This document shows, in pieces, positions 1 to 9,138 of a stretch of DNA of 64,000 nucleotides. The DNA lies in the NCBI GenBank assembly GCA_018241695.1, contig JAFEDH010000010.1, positions 1-64,000 of the forward strand, given 5' to 3'. Position numbers and translations under genes: made by a program. The DNA comes from Pseudomonadota bacterium (GTDB taxonomy: Bacteria; Pseudomonadota; Gammaproteobacteria; Burkholderiales; Rhodocyclaceae). The notes below the pieces were generated by a model. It saw only the letters and a program-made list of their open reading frames with translations. It was not told where the DNA came from and ran no database searches. Position 1 is the stretch's first letter. Each line of letters opens with the position of its first letter.

Positions 1-72
1 CTGGTCTTTGTAATCCCGTGCCGACGTATTGGCCATTGAGGTTTCAAATACGAACCACGAGGTCTTGGCCAT
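1..72 (-). CDS. Possible N-terminus of a gene running off the left edge
   Basis: On the minus strand an ATG at 72-70 opens a frame of 24 codons that reaches the window edge and starts MAKTSWFVFETSMAN. A weak purine stretch lies about 8 bases before the ATG. The piece is too short to assign a family. An alternative is that the bases are the tail of a plus-strand gene, since one plus frame stays open until a TGA at 90-92. Confidence 0.3.
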   Translation of the reverse strand, partial: MAKTSWFVFETSMANTSARDYKDQ

Positions 73-91
73 GGTTGATACTTCACACATG

Positions 92-122
92 AGCCAGGAT
101 TGCCTTTGCGGCAATCCTGGCT
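92..122. repeat. Perfect 13-bp stem-loop before the SDR gene
   Basis: The arms 92-104 and 110-122 are fully complementary around a 5-base loop. There is no T-run on either side, so this is not a clean intrinsic terminator. It separates the left-edge frame from the SDR gene and may act as a terminator or RNA-stabilising hairpin. Confidence 0.5.
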
Positions 123-160
123 AGCCTGGCGAACTTCGCCAATTTTGGAAAGGAATCGAT

Positions 161-979
161 ATGACGGCAAAGCGTTTTGAAGGACGGGTGGTGATCGTGA
201 CGGGCGCCAGTCTGGGGATTGGCCGTGCTGCGGCCACCCAGTTTGCAGCGGAGGGTGCTCATGTGATTGGTTGCGCACGACGCAAGCCCAAACTCGATGA
301 ACTGGCCGACAAGATCAAGGCGAAAGGGGGGAGTTTCAGGAGCGTGGAACTGGACGTGAACGATCTCGATGGCTTTGTGAAACTGATCGAGGGCGCTCAC
401 AAGGAATTCGGGCGCATCGATGTACTGGTGAATAACGCACCTTCGGTGAAAGGCGGCATGATCCAGGACATGAACATCGACGATTTCCGTGCCAATTTCA
501 CTGCCTCGGTCGATAGTGTTTTCATCGGCTGCCAGGCGGTGCTCAAGATCATGACTGCCCAGCGCTTTGGCAACATCGTCAATATTTCTTCCGTGAGCAG
601 CCTTCGCGCCGGTATGGCGGCAGGCGCTTATGGTGCTTCCAAGGCGGCGGTGAACCAGTTCACGCAGTGCATCGCGATGGAAGTCGCACCTTTCAACGTA
701 CGCATGAATGTGGTTTGCCCGGGTTCGACCATCACCGCGGGCATGAATGCCGCGACACTGAAAAGCAAGGATCTGCAGGACACTATCGCCACATCAATCC
801 CCATGCATCGGCATGGCACGGCGGAGGAGGTCGCCGAAGCAATCTGCTTCCTCGCTTCCGACCAGGCCTCCTACATTACCGGTGTGATCCTGCCAGTGGA
901 CGGGGGAAAAACTCCCCAGATGTATATCCCCGAGTTTGATATCAGCGCATTGGCCAACACCAAGGTGTCATCGCTCTGA
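161..979 (+). CDS. SDR-family NAD(P)-dependent oxidoreductase
   Basis: The product has 272 residues and the classical short-chain dehydrogenase layout. The nucleotide-binding motif TGASLGIG is at residues 14-21, NNAPS near 91-95, and the catalytic set is Ser144, Tyr157 and Lys161 (YGASK). The start is supported by an AAAGGA ribosome site about 6 bases upstream. The C-terminal GVILPVDGG is the usual family ending and is followed by about 27 extra residues. Substrate specificity cannot be read from the sequence: SDRs of this kind reduce or oxidise alcohols and ketones in fatty acid, steroid or sugar metabolism. The gene stands alone, separated from the convergent tag gene by 150 bases. Confidence 0.85.
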   Translation: MTAKRFEGRVVIVTGASLGIGRAAATQFAAEGAHVIGCARRKPKLDELADKIKAKGGSFRSVELDVNDLDGFVKLIEGAHKEFGRIDVLVNNAPSVKGGMIQDMNIDDFRANFTASVDSVFIGCQAVLKIMTAQRFGNIVNISSVSSLRAGMAAGAYGASKAAVNQFTQCIAMEVAPFNVRMNVVCPGSTITAGMNAATLKSKDLQDTIATSIPMHRHGTAEEVAEAICFLASDQASYITGVILPVDGGKTPQMYIPEFDISALANTKVSSL

Positions 980-1129
980 ACGGGTAAATCGTACGGATAC
1001 CTTCTTCGGCGTAGAACGGGTGGCAATGCCGAGGAAGGTACGGAGCGCATGAAAACTGGCGGGGCTGGCTTGATGGTGACGGGTTCCCTACGATCCTGGG
1101 CTTGGTGCAGATGCAAGACGCTGATTGCT

Positions 1130-1693
1130 TCAGCGCTCACTCTCATGGCGGAAGCAATCTACCAGGTGGTCGTTCACCAGTCCCGCGGATTGCATGTAGG
1201 CATAACAGATCGTCGGGCCGACAAACTTCAAGCCACGCTTTTTCAGCACGCGGCTCATGGCCTCGGCCTCGGGGGTCGTGACTGGAACCTCCCGGACGCT
1301 GCGCCAGGCATTCCGGATCGGCCTGCCTTCAACAAAGCCCCAGAGGAATCCGGCCAGGCTTCCGAATTCGGCCTGGATCGCCTGCACGCAACGGGCATTG
1401 TGAATGGCGGATGCGATCTTCACCCGGTTACGCACAATGCCGGGATTGGACAACAGTCGTTCCATATCCTTGTCGCCGTAGCCAGCGACCTTGTCGATAT
1501 CGAAGTTGTCGAATGCCTGGCGATAGGTAAGCCGTTTGCGCAGCACGGTGATCCACGCGAGTCCGGCCTGGGCGCCCTCCAGCACCAGAAGTTCGAACAG
1601 GGCACGATCATCATGCAGGGGCACTCCCCATTCCTCGTCGTGATAGGCCATATAGAGTGGATCATTACCGCACCAGGGGCAGCGTTTCGTCAT
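1130..1693 (-). CDS. tag: DNA-3-methyladenine glycosylase I
   Basis: The product has 187 residues, the usual Tag length. It removes 3-methyladenine from alkylated DNA to start base excision repair in the cytoplasm. The N-terminus MTKRCPWCGNDP, His18 and the C-terminal VNDHLVDCFRH supply the Cys/His residues of the family zinc site, and EGAQAGLAW holds the active-site region. The ATG overlaps the stop of the upstream acyl-CoA synthetase gene (ATGA), so the two are probably one translationally coupled transcript. No special regulation is visible. Confidence 0.93.
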   Translation of the reverse strand: MTKRCPWCGNDPLYMAYHDEEWGVPLHDDRALFELLVLEGAQAGLAWITVLRKRLTYRQAFDNFDIDKVAGYGDKDMERLLSNPGIVRNRVKIASAIHNARCVQAIQAEFGSLAGFLWGFVEGRPIRNAWRSVREVPVTTPEAEAMSRVLKKRGLKFVGPTICYAYMQSAGLVNDHLVDCFRHESER

Positions 1694-4377
1694 AGTGTCA
1701 GAACTCCGCGTTTGATGCCCGGATCTTCGGGGTGGGTGGAAATGCTGAACCCCAGTGCATTAACGAAAGCCAGCATACGGGAATTTTCCGCGAGAAATTC
1801 GCCAGTCATATAGCGGAGGCCACGCCGGCGGGCCGTGTCGATCAAGACCTGCATCATCCGCCAGGCAATGCCTTTACCCTGCCATTCGTCGGCGAGTACG
1901 ATGGCGAATTCGCAGGATTCGCCATCGGGGTTGGTGGCGTAACGCGCCACGCCGAGCTCGTGCTCGCGTCCATCACGCTCCGTGGTGGCAAGAAAAGCCA
2001 TTTCCCGATCGTAGTCGATCTGGGTCAGGCGGGCCAGCTGTACGGGGGAGAGTTCCCGGATGGTATTCATGAAACGGAAATAGCGGGCTTCCACCGACAA
2101 TCCCTGCACAAATTCCTGTTCCAGCTCGGCATCTTCGGGCCGGATCGGACGCAATTGAACCGCGATGCCATCCTGTGTCTGGAAGCAGGCAACGAGATGG
2201 GAAGGGTAAGGATGGATCGCCATGTGGTCGTAGCGGCCGATGCTGGTGGGCAAAGGAGCGACTTCGATCCGTACCCGTACCGCCACGGCATCACGTTCGT
2301 CTGCCAGCAAGGGATTGATTTCGATCTGCTGGATCCATGGCAATTCGCAGGCCATTTCCGAAACCCGCAGCAGGATGGCTTCCAGAGCGGGGAGATCGAC
2401 TGGAGGCTGATTGCGGTAGTGGCCCAGGTGTCGGGCAATCGGGTCGCGTCTCAGCATGTCGCGCGTAAGAAATCCGTTCAGGGGGGGCAGGGCGACAACA
2501 CGGTCACGACGGGATTCGGCCTCCGTACCACCAAGGCCGATGTAGACCGTGGGGCCGAAGATGTTGTCGCGGAATACCCCTGCCATCAACTCCCGTCCGC
2601 GAGGCTTGCGCACCATGGGCTCGATAGCCACGCCACGCAACGATGCAAGGGGCCAGCGCCGGGAGGCTTCTTCAAGGATCTCGTCATAGGCTTGACGCAC
2701 GGCATTGGCGGAGTGCAGATTAAGACGCTTGACGCCGCCTGCGGCACGCAGCGTCGGATCGAAGGAGCTGAGCCGCAGTGCTGCGGGCATCCCGATGGTG
2801 GCTGCCAGTTGCACGGCTTCATCGGCAGAATGGGCAATCAGGGTTTGTGCGATGGGAATGTGGAATGCCGCGAGCAGAGCCTTGGCCTCCATGTCATCGA
2901 GTTGCCTGCGCCGTTCGCGCAAAGCGGTTTCGATGACCAGCCTGGCGCTTTCCACATGGGGTGGTTCATGGTTGGATTCCAGGGAGGCGGGTACCTGCAG
3001 GAGCAATTGCTGGTTGCGGTAATAGCTGGAAATGTGGGCAAACATGTCTACCGCCGGTTCAGGCAGACGGAAGCTGGGAATCCCCGCTGTCTGGAACAGT
3101 TTGCGTGCTTCCCGCACCTGATCTTCGCCCATCCAGCATGTGAAAACAGGTTTGTGTGCGTGGGCGGCCTGCTCGATCAGAAGCCGGGCGGTGCGGGTCG
3201 GATCGGTCATGGCCTGCGGAGTGAGAATCACCAGCACGCCGTCCACTCCGCTATCGCTCAGACAAATGGAAAGTGCTTGAGTAAAGTGGCCCGGTCCTGC
3301 ATCGCCAAGGATATCCACAGGATTGGAGCCTGGCCACATGGCCGGGAGCACTTTGTCCAGCTGGCTCAGGGTCTTTGCTGAAAGATGCGCCAGAGGTACA
3401 CCGATATCGGCTGCATGATCGGCCGCCATGGCTCCGGGGCCACCACCATTGGTGATGATGGCGAGGCGGTTGCCATGAGGCCGGAAGTGCGAAAACAGTG
3501 CCGAGGCCGCAGCGTATAAGTGCCCCACCGTGCGTAGCCGGACCACACCGGAGCGACGGATGGCGGCGTCGAAGACATCGTCGTCGCCCACCAGGGCGCC
3601 GGTGTGAGAGAGCACGGCCCTCTCGCCGGCAGGGTGGCGGCCAGCCTTGATCAGCATCACGGGCTTGGTCCGGGCTGCCGCACGCAGGGCACTCATGAAG
3701 CGGCGTGCATTACGGATCCCTTCGACGTAGAGAAAGATATGTTCTGTACGGTGATCCGATACCAGGTAATCCAGTGCTTCGCCCAAATGGATATCTGCTT
3801 CCGTGCCAAGGGAGATTACGGTGGAAAAACCGACCTTGTTGGGGGTCGCCCAGTCGAGGATGGCGGTGCACAGAGCGCCCGACTGTGAGATCAAACCGAT
3901 ATTCCCCTGTAATACCCGGCCTCTGGCGAAAGTGAGATTCACGCCGGCCCAGGGGCGGATCAGTCCCAGACAGTTGGGACCCATGACCCGAATTCCGAAT
4001 CTGCGCGCCGTGGCGATTATTTTCTGTTCAAGTACAGCTCCTTCGGCGCCGGCTTCACGAAACCCCGCAGAGGTGATGATGACGCCGCGAATACCGGCTT
4101 TCCCACAGGATTCCATCAATCGCGGGATTCGGGCAGCAGCAGTACAGATGACGGCCAGATCCACCCGTTGTGGCAAGTGTTCCACCGAGGCATGGCAGAT
4201 CTGGTCCATGACCCGGGTATGACCGGGGTTGACACAGAACAGGCGGCCTTCATAGCCACTTCCCAGCATGTTGGAAAGAATTGCCGCACCGATGGAGTGC
4301 GGTCTCTCCGATGCGCCGATCAGGGCTACGGAATCCGGCTCGAAAAGGAAGCGCAGGTAGTGACGTTCACTGTGCAT
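1690..4377 (-). CDS. ADP-forming acyl-CoA synthetase fused to a GNAT domain (PatZ/Pat-like)
   Basis: This 895-residue protein has the order CoA-binding Rossmann domain (about 10-105), succinyl-CoA-ligase-like domains with the phospho-histidine motif SHTGALVGDD (His258), ATP-grasp-like domain (about 480-690), and a C-terminal GNAT acetyltransferase domain (about 735-890). Proteins of this architecture, such as PatZ and Pat, acetylate lysines of acetyl-CoA synthetase and other enzymes. In many of them the synthetase part is a regulatory acyl-CoA sensor. Presence of the histidine leaves open whether this one is catalytically active. The gene is upstream of tag, with which it overlaps by 4 bases, and is divergent from the methyltransferase gene. 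Confidence 0.85.
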   Translation of the reverse strand: MHSERHYLRFLFEPDSVALIGASERPHSIGAAILSNMLGSGYEGRLFCVNPGHTRVMDQICHASVEHLPQRVDLAVICTAAARIPRLMESCGKAGIRGVIITSAGFREAGAEGAVLEQKIIATARRFGIRVMGPNCLGLIRPWAGVNLTFARGRVLQGNIGLISQSGALCTAILDWATPNKVGFSTVISLGTEADIHLGEALDYLVSDHRTEHIFLYVEGIRNARRFMSALRAAARTKPVMLIKAGRHPAGERAVLSHTGALVGDDDVFDAAIRRSGVVRLRTVGHLYAAASALFSHFRPHGNRLAIITNGGGPGAMAADHAADIGVPLAHLSAKTLSQLDKVLPAMWPGSNPVDILGDAGPGHFTQALSICLSDSGVDGVLVILTPQAMTDPTRTARLLIEQAAHAHKPVFTCWMGEDQVREARKLFQTAGIPSFRLPEPAVDMFAHISSYYRNQQLLLQVPASLESNHEPPHVESARLVIETALRERRRQLDDMEAKALLAAFHIPIAQTLIAHSADEAVQLAATIGMPAALRLSSFDPTLRAAGGVKRLNLHSANAVRQAYDEILEEASRRWPLASLRGVAIEPMVRKPRGRELMAGVFRDNIFGPTVYIGLGGTEAESRRDRVVALPPLNGFLTRDMLRRDPIARHLGHYRNQPPVDLPALEAILLRVSEMACELPWIQQIEINPLLADERDAVAVRVRIEVAPLPTSIGRYDHMAIHPYPSHLVACFQTQDGIAVQLRPIRPEDAELEQEFVQGLSVEARYFRFMNTIRELSPVQLARLTQIDYDREMAFLATTERDGREHELGVARYATNPDGESCEFAIVLADEWQGKGIAWRMMQVLIDTARRRGLRYMTGEFLAENSRMLAFVNALGFSISTHPEDPGIKRGVLTL

Positions 4378-4449
4378 GATGGCTGGATTATGCCTTCATG
4401 CCGGAACGTATGCCGCGATCCGGATGGATGGGCTGCACGGTATCGGAAT

Positions 4450-5052
4450 ATGGGCGAAAATCGAGGGATGCATACATGTTCGGCTTCTCCTTCCCCCTGG
4501 GTGATGCGTTTTGCTCCGTTGATCCGTCCTGCCGGGCGGGTTCTGGATCTCGCCTGTGGCCATGGCCGTCACAGCCGTTTTCTTGCTGCACGGGGGCATC
4601 GTGTGGAAGCCGTGGACCGGGATCCCGAAGCCATAGCCACCTTGATGGACGTGGCGGGGATTATCCCTCGTCTGGCCGACCTCGAAGGCGGTTCCTGGCC
4701 CTACTATGGTCAGGGTTTCGATGCTGTGGTGGTGACGAACTACCTGTTCCGGCCACTGTTGCCACACTTGCTGGAAGTGCTCGAAGTCGGCGGTGTATTG
4801 ATTTACGAGACATTCATGATGGGCAATGAACGGCTGGGCCGTCCGTTCAATCCGGCTTTTCTGCTGCGTTCCGGCGAGTTGCTGGAACTGGTGCGAAAAC
4901 GCATGACGGTGATTGCCTTCGAGCAGGGGCGGGTTGAATCTTTCCGGCCTGCGGTGATCCAGCGCATCTGCGCGGTGCGGGGCTCCCCCGCGACCACATG
5001 CCTTGATCTGCCGGAGTCAATGACTGAAATCACTACACCGTTTTCAGCGTAG
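4450..5052 (+). CDS. Class I SAM-dependent methyltransferase
   Basis: The product has about 200 residues. The SAM motif VLDLACGHGRHS lies close to the N-terminus, followed by the acidic motif VEAVDRD and a typical beta-strand-4 region around FDAVVVTNYL. The open frame extends further upstream, but those residues lie over the divergent neighbour and do not look like this family, so the ATG at 4450 was chosen; 4468 is also possible. Neither start has a strong ribosome site. The 3' end overlaps the convergent tesA gene by 9 bases. The substrate is unknown; the family includes tellurite-resistance TehB-like enzymes. Confidence 0.75.
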   Translation: MGENRGMHTCSASPSPWVMRFAPLIRPAGRVLDLACGHGRHSRFLAARGHRVEAVDRDPEAIATLMDVAGIIPRLADLEGGSWPYYGQGFDAVVVTNYLFRPLLPHLLEVLEVGGVLIYETFMMGNERLGRPFNPAFLLRSGELLELVRKRMTVIAFEQGRVESFRPAVIQRICAVRGSPATTCLDLPESMTEITTPFSA

Positions 5053-5664
5053 TAACGGCTTGAGCGCCCGCCAGACATGATCGGCAATGACGGGCTGGAC
5101 TGCAGCCACAGGGTGCAGGCCATCGGCCTGGAATGCATCGTGATCGGTGGCCACAGGCTCCAGCAGGAAAGGGAGCAGGGCGGTTTTTTCTTTCTTTGCC
5201 ACCTCGGAGAATGCAGCGGCGAAGCGGGTGACATAATCTGGCCCGTAGTTCGGTGGCAGGCGCATGCCCACGATCAATACCCGGGCGCCCGAATGGTGTG
5301 CACTTTGAACCATCGCGGCCAGATTGGCACGCATCTGCTCCACCGGCAGGCCGCGCAGCCCATCGTTGGCACCCAGCTCAAGCACCACCACGGCGGGTTT
5401 TTCCCGTGTCAGCACGGATGCCAGGCGGCTCCGGCCACCGGCGGTGGTCTCGCCACTGATGCTGGCATTGATCAGCGCGTAAGCCGGTGCTTCCCGTGTC
5501 AGCCGTCGTGCCACAAGCGTGGGCCAGCTTTGTTCACGGGCGATACCGAATCCCGCGGAAAGGCTGTCGCCGAAAATGAGCACAGTTTTTTCCACCGCAG
5601 TGGCAGGCAACGAAAATACAGTGGATAACATCAGGCACAACCACAGGAATGGCGATTTCATCAT
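5044..5664 (-). CDS. tesA: Arylesterase / acyl-CoA thioesterase I, SGNH hydrolase
   Basis: The product has 206 residues with a signal peptide at about residues 1-23 (ends SLPATA), so it should act in the periplasm as TesA of E. coli does. It hydrolyses acyl thioesters and esters. The nucleophile is Ser34 in GDSLS; GAND gives the block III Asn, and DGLHPVA gives the catalytic Asp and His. An in-frame ATG 13 codons further upstream would spoil the signal peptide and was not used. The start codons of tesA and the ABC gene overlap head to head, an arrangement also known for tesA-ybbA in enterobacteria. Confidence 0.9.
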   Translation of the reverse strand: MMKSPFLWLCLMLSTVFSLPATAVEKTVLIFGDSLSAGFGIAREQSWPTLVARRLTREAPAYALINASISGETTAGGRSRLASVLTREKPAVVVLELGANDGLRGLPVEQMRANLAAMVQSAHHSGARVLIVGMRLPPNYGPDYVTRFAAAFSEVAKKEKTALLPFLLEPVATDHDAFQADGLHPVAAVQPVIADHVWRALKPLLR

Positions 5665-6343
5665 GACGGAGCGAATGAGTATCGAAGTGGAAGAGCTGGG
5701 CAAGGACGTACCCAGCGGGAATGGTCATCTGACGATTCTGCACGACATTTCATTTTCTGTTGCTGCCGGCGAAGCCGTGGCGATCGTTGGGGCTTCCGGT
5801 TCAGGCAAGTCAACCCTGCTCGGGCTGATGGCCGGGCTGGATGAACCGACACGGGGCCGTGTGTATCTGGAGGGACAGGATCTCAACATGCTGGACGAGG
5901 ATGCAAGGGCCACCCTGCGAGGTCACAGCCTGGGTTTTGTTTTCCAGTCCTTCCAGTTGCTGCAATCGCTCACGGCACTGGAAAATGCCATGCTGCCTCT
6001 GGAATTGCTGGGGCGTCCGGATGCGCGGGAAGTGGCGACAATCCAGCTACAGCGGGTTGGCCTCGGTACGCGGCTGGATCATTATCCGAAGCACCTTTCG
6101 GGTGGTGAACAGCAGCGTGTCGCCTTGGCCCGTGCTTTTGCTCCGGGGCCACGCTTGCTCCTGGCCGACGAACCCACGGGAAATCTCGATGCGGCGACGG
6201 GCGCCGAAGTGATCGATCTCATGTTTGCCATGAATGCGGAACGGGGAACAACCCTGGTGCTGGTCACGCACGACGAAACCCTGGCCCGGCGCTGCGGCAG
6301 AAAACTGCGTCTCGAAGCAGGCCGTCGGGTGGAGGGAAGTTAA
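5663..6343 (+). CDS. ABC transporter ATP-binding protein, LolD/YbbA type
   Basis: The product has 226 residues, a single ATPase domain. Walker A is GASGSGKST, the signature is LSGGEQQRVALARA, and Walker B is LLLADEP followed by the D-loop. This subfamily pairs with FtsX-like permeases of the MacB/LolCE/YbbP kind and moves lipoproteins or other ligands out of the inner membrane. The usual permease partner (YbbP) is not the next gene; a convergent DNA-repair gene lies there instead. A second ATG at 5675, just behind GGAG, is an equally possible start. The start overlaps the divergent tesA start. Confidence 0.85.
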   Translation: MTERMSIEVEELGKDVPSGNGHLTILHDISFSVAAGEAVAIVGASGSGKSTLLGLMAGLDEPTRGRVYLEGQDLNMLDEDARATLRGHSLGFVFQSFQLLQSLTALENAMLPLELLGRPDAREVATIQLQRVGLGTRLDHYPKHLSGGEQQRVALARAFAPGPRLLLADEPTGNLDAATGAEVIDLMFAMNAERGTTLVLVTHDETLARRCGRKLRLEAGRRVEGS

Positions 6344-6990
6344 AGCAGGGAGTTCACCTGTTGTCGAAGCATAGGCAACAGTTCCGCCTCGAACCAGGCG
6401 TTGCGCTTGATCCAGCCGCTGTTGCGCCATGAAGGGTGCGGCAGGACAATGGCTCGCCAGGGGGATTGCGCTTCATGGATCTCCCGCCAGTGCGCTACCG
6501 TGTCATTCACGTTCAGTTCCGAAAGCTCCCGGGCTACGTCCATGCGTTGCAGATGCCATCGCTGGGCATAGCCGCCCACCAGCAGCAACAGCCTCAATTC
6601 CGGCAGCCTGGATAGCAATGACAGTCTCCATGCGCGCGCGCATTCGCGGCGTGGAGGAAGATCGCTCCCCTGGGCATCCTGGCCCGGAAAGCAAAATCCC
6701 ATCGGCAGGATGGCGATGCGTTGCCGGTCGTAAAAAGTCATTTCATCGATGGCCATCCACTGGCGCAGGCGCACGCCGGAGGGATCTGAAAATGGCACCC
6801 CGCTTTCATGCGCGCGGATGCCGGGTGCCTGGCTTGCGATACAGATACGGGCAGTGGCGGAAACCTGCAATACGGGGCGCGGCTCGTGACTCAGTGCACG
6901 CCCCTGATCCGGAGTATCTACACAGATTCTGCACCGACGTATGGATTTTTCCAGATCGTCCAGGGTGGTCGCCGTCTCGTCAGGCTTCAT
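6340..6990 (-). CDS. Uracil-DNA glycosylase family protein
   Basis: The chosen ATG gives 216 residues starting MKPDETATTLDDLEKSIRRC; the longer reading frame would run into hpnE. The motif SQAPGIRAHESGVPFSD corresponds to the active-site loop of the UDG superfamily, and the C-terminal VLPHPSWRN matches the family leucine-loop region (HPSxR). Such proteins remove uracil or are structurally related enzymes of uncertain activity. Two Cys (RRCRIC) near the start recall the iron-sulfur ligands of family 4, but four clear ligands are not seen. The gene lies 22 bases after hpnE on the same strand and is probably in its transcript. Confidence 0.75.
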   Translation of the reverse strand: MKPDETATTLDDLEKSIRRCRICVDTPDQGRALSHEPRPVLQVSATARICIASQAPGIRAHESGVPFSDPSGVRLRQWMAIDEMTFYDRQRIAILPMGFCFPGQDAQGSDLPPRRECARAWRLSLLSRLPELRLLLLVGGYAQRWHLQRMDVARELSELNVNDTVAHWREIHEAQSPWRAIVLPHPSWRNSGWIKRNAWFEAELLPMLRQQVNSLL

Positions 6991-7012
6991 GGATGCATCG
7001 GGCGCAGTATTT

Positions 7013-8311
7013 TCAATGCTTGGCACCCAGAACCAGTGCCGCAGCCCGCTGACCACTACGCACCGCGCCTTCCAAGGTGGCCGGATAGTCGCCGGCGGTA
7101 TAGTCGCCAGCGAGGAAAAGTCCCGCCAGCGGGGTGCCATTGTCGGGACGAATCAGGCCGGGGCAGCAGGCGAAAGTAGCGCGCTTTTCGGTGATGATCC
7201 GGTTCCAGCGGGCCGGAGGCAATCCGGGCAACAGTTGGGAGATTTCCCGCTCCAGCTGGGCAGCGAGGGCTTCCGGCGTTAGCGCTTGATGTGGTCCCTG
7301 TGCACTGATGACCGCCGCCAGCAGCCCTTTTGGACCACCCAGGGCTCCCCGGTCAAACAACCATTGCAAGGAACCACCCGTACAACCCACCATGGGGAAG
7401 GGCAGGGTGGTCGTTTCCGGATACTGGAAATAGGCGGTAGTGATGGGCTCGTAATCCATCGCTGAGATATTCGATAAGGATTGGCTCAATGCCGGATGGT
7501 CGGCCAGAAGGCGCCGGACATGCTGGGGTGCAGTTGCAACCACCACATGACTGAAGGTATCGAGATCGTCGAGTTGCCAGGTGGCACCCGTGTGTCTCAA
7601 AGAGGTGATGCGATGCCCGCGGAGAACACGTCCACCACGGGTTTCGATGTACCGTGCCGCCGGTTCGGGCAGCAGGCTGGAGAGATCGGCGGCCGGGAGC
7701 AACAGATCCGAGTCTGCACGACGCGCGCCCAGGCTGTCGCGCAGGATATTGGCAAATATCTGGGCCGAAGCATTGTTCATGGGAGTGTTGAGTGCGGCGA
7801 CACAGAGGGGTTCCCAAAGGTGGCGGCGCAGGGTCGGTGGTTGCTGCAGCCGATCCAGCAAGGCCGCCAGGGACTCATCCTGCTCCAGCCGGTAGCGACA
7901 TCCCTGCAGATATCTCATGAAGCGGATAGCGGAAAATTTCGCGGACCAGTCAAGCCCTCTGGCGCCAATCAGGGCCGTAGCCACATGCAGGGGCGCGGGA
8001 AGGCGGGGCGCGGCGAGTTCCAGCCGGCCCGGATAGCTCAATCGCAGCGGGTGACGCAGTAACAGATTGGATGGCACTCCAACCTTGGCCATCAATTCGA
8101 GGGTGGCCCGATAGGCGCCGAGGAGTATGTGCTGGCCGTTATCCAGCGTTTCACCATTCATGTCCACGCGACGTGCGCGACCACCCAGCGTGCGGGATGC
8201 TTCAAATACGGTCACCCGGATACCGGCAGATGCCAGTTCAACCGCTGTCGCCATTCCGGCATAGCCCGCACCGATGACGGCAACCTGCGAAGGGGTCAGG
8301 GGCGCAGCCAT
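7013..8311 (-). CDS. hpnE: Hydroxysqualene dehydroxylase (squalene-associated FAD enzyme)
   Basis: The product has 432 residues and a FAD-binding N-terminus (VAVIGAGYAGMA, residues 9-20, then the ribose-binding Glu of VFEAS). The C-terminal LFLAGDYTAGDYPATLEGA is the amine-oxidase/desaturase signature. HpnE reduces hydroxysqualene to squalene, the last step of the HpnCDE route from farnesyl diphosphate. It is the third gene of the hpnC-hpnD-hpnE operon and overlaps hpnD by 16 bases. No squalene-hopene cyclase is in the window, so hopanoid synthesis itself is inferred. Confidence 0.92.
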   Translation of the reverse strand: MAAPLTPSQVAVIGAGYAGMATAVELASAGIRVTVFEASRTLGGRARRVDMNGETLDNGQHILLGAYRATLELMAKVGVPSNLLLRHPLRLSYPGRLELAAPRLPAPLHVATALIGARGLDWSAKFSAIRFMRYLQGCRYRLEQDESLAALLDRLQQPPTLRRHLWEPLCVAALNTPMNNASAQIFANILRDSLGARRADSDLLLPAADLSSLLPEPAARYIETRGGRVLRGHRITSLRHTGATWQLDDLDTFSHVVVATAPQHVRRLLADHPALSQSLSNISAMDYEPITTAYFQYPETTTLPFPMVGCTGGSLQWLFDRGALGGPKGLLAAVISAQGPHQALTPEALAAQLEREISQLLPGLPPARWNRIITEKRATFACCPGLIRPDNGTPLAGLFLAGDYTAGDYPATLEGAVRSGQRAAALVLGAKH

Positions 8312-9138
8312 GTCTTGGTGGCGATCCAGAGTTTGCGCACCGGAGTGAGCGAAATGCGGCGGTCGAGCACTTGAAAGCCATCGGCGCTGATCTCGTCAAG
8401 CAGGCTGCGGTAGATCGCTGCCATGACCAGCCCGGCGCGCTGGGACTTGCGATCCGCCGGGGACAGGTGACCGAGAGCCCGGGCGTAGTACTCCCTCGCC
8501 CGTTCGGCCTGGAATGCCATCAGGGAACGAAAGTTTTCTCCAGGCTTGCCCTGAATCAATTCGGCGGCCGGGACATTGAAGCGTTGCAGATCTTCTACCG
8601 GGAGATAGATACGGCCACGGCGGGCATCTTCACCCACATCGCGGATGATGTTGGTGAGTTGCAGGGCGATGCCGAGATCATGGGCATATTTGAGGGTATG
8701 TCGATCCTGATAGCCAAAAATTTCGGCGGCCAGCAGTCCCACGGTACTGGCGACCCGGTAGCAGTAGAGGTGCAGATCCTTGAATGTGTCATATCGGGCC
8801 TGATCCAGATCCATTTCCATCCCGTCGATGATTTCCAGCATGTGTTCACGGGGCAGGTCAAAACTGGGCAGCGCCTGACCCAGTGCCCGCGTGACCGGGT
8901 GGCTCGGGTGTCCGTCATACAGGGCAGCGATCTCGCTACGCCACCAGGCCAGTTTTGCCCGGGCCAGATCGATTTCCCGGCATTCATCCACCACGTCATC
9001 CACTTCCCGACAGAATGCGTAAAGTGCAGTGATGGCTGTCCGGCGCGGAGGATCAAGGAACAGAAAGCTGTAATAGAAACTGGAGCCGCTGGCGACCGCT
9101 TTCTGCTGGCAGTAATCGTTGTAAGAGGTATCGGTCAT
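8296..9138 (-). CDS. hpnD: Presqualene diphosphate synthase
   Basis: The product has 280 residues of the squalene/phytoene synthase fold. The two aspartate-rich motifs are visible: FCREVDDVVDE (about residues 43-53) and IIRDVGEDARRGR. HpnD condenses two farnesyl diphosphates to presqualene diphosphate. It sits between hpnC and hpnE with overlaps of 4 and 16 bases, so the three are translated as a coupled unit. The assignment as HpnD rather than HpnC rests on gene order and the standard motif pattern. Confidence 0.92.
   Translation of the reverse strand: MTDTSYNDYCQQKAVASGSSFYYSFLFLDPPRRTAITALYAFCREVDDVVDECREIDLARAKLAWWRSEIAALYDGHPSHPVTRALGQALPSFDLPREHMLEIIDGMEMDLDQARYDTFKDLHLYCYRVASTVGLLAAEIFGYQDRHTLKYAHDLGIALQLTNIIRDVGEDARRGRIYLPVEDLQRFNVPAAELIQGKPGENFRSLMAFQAERAREYYARALGHLSPADRKSQRAGLVMAAIYRSLLDEISADGFQVLDRRISLTPVRKLWIATKTWLRP

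Noticed and set aside
1732..3381. Long plus-strand open frame of 549 codons opposite the acyl-CoA synthetase gene
   Set aside because: It lies wholly antisense to a well-supported gene and its translation has no domain or start signal; it is a GC-rich shadow.
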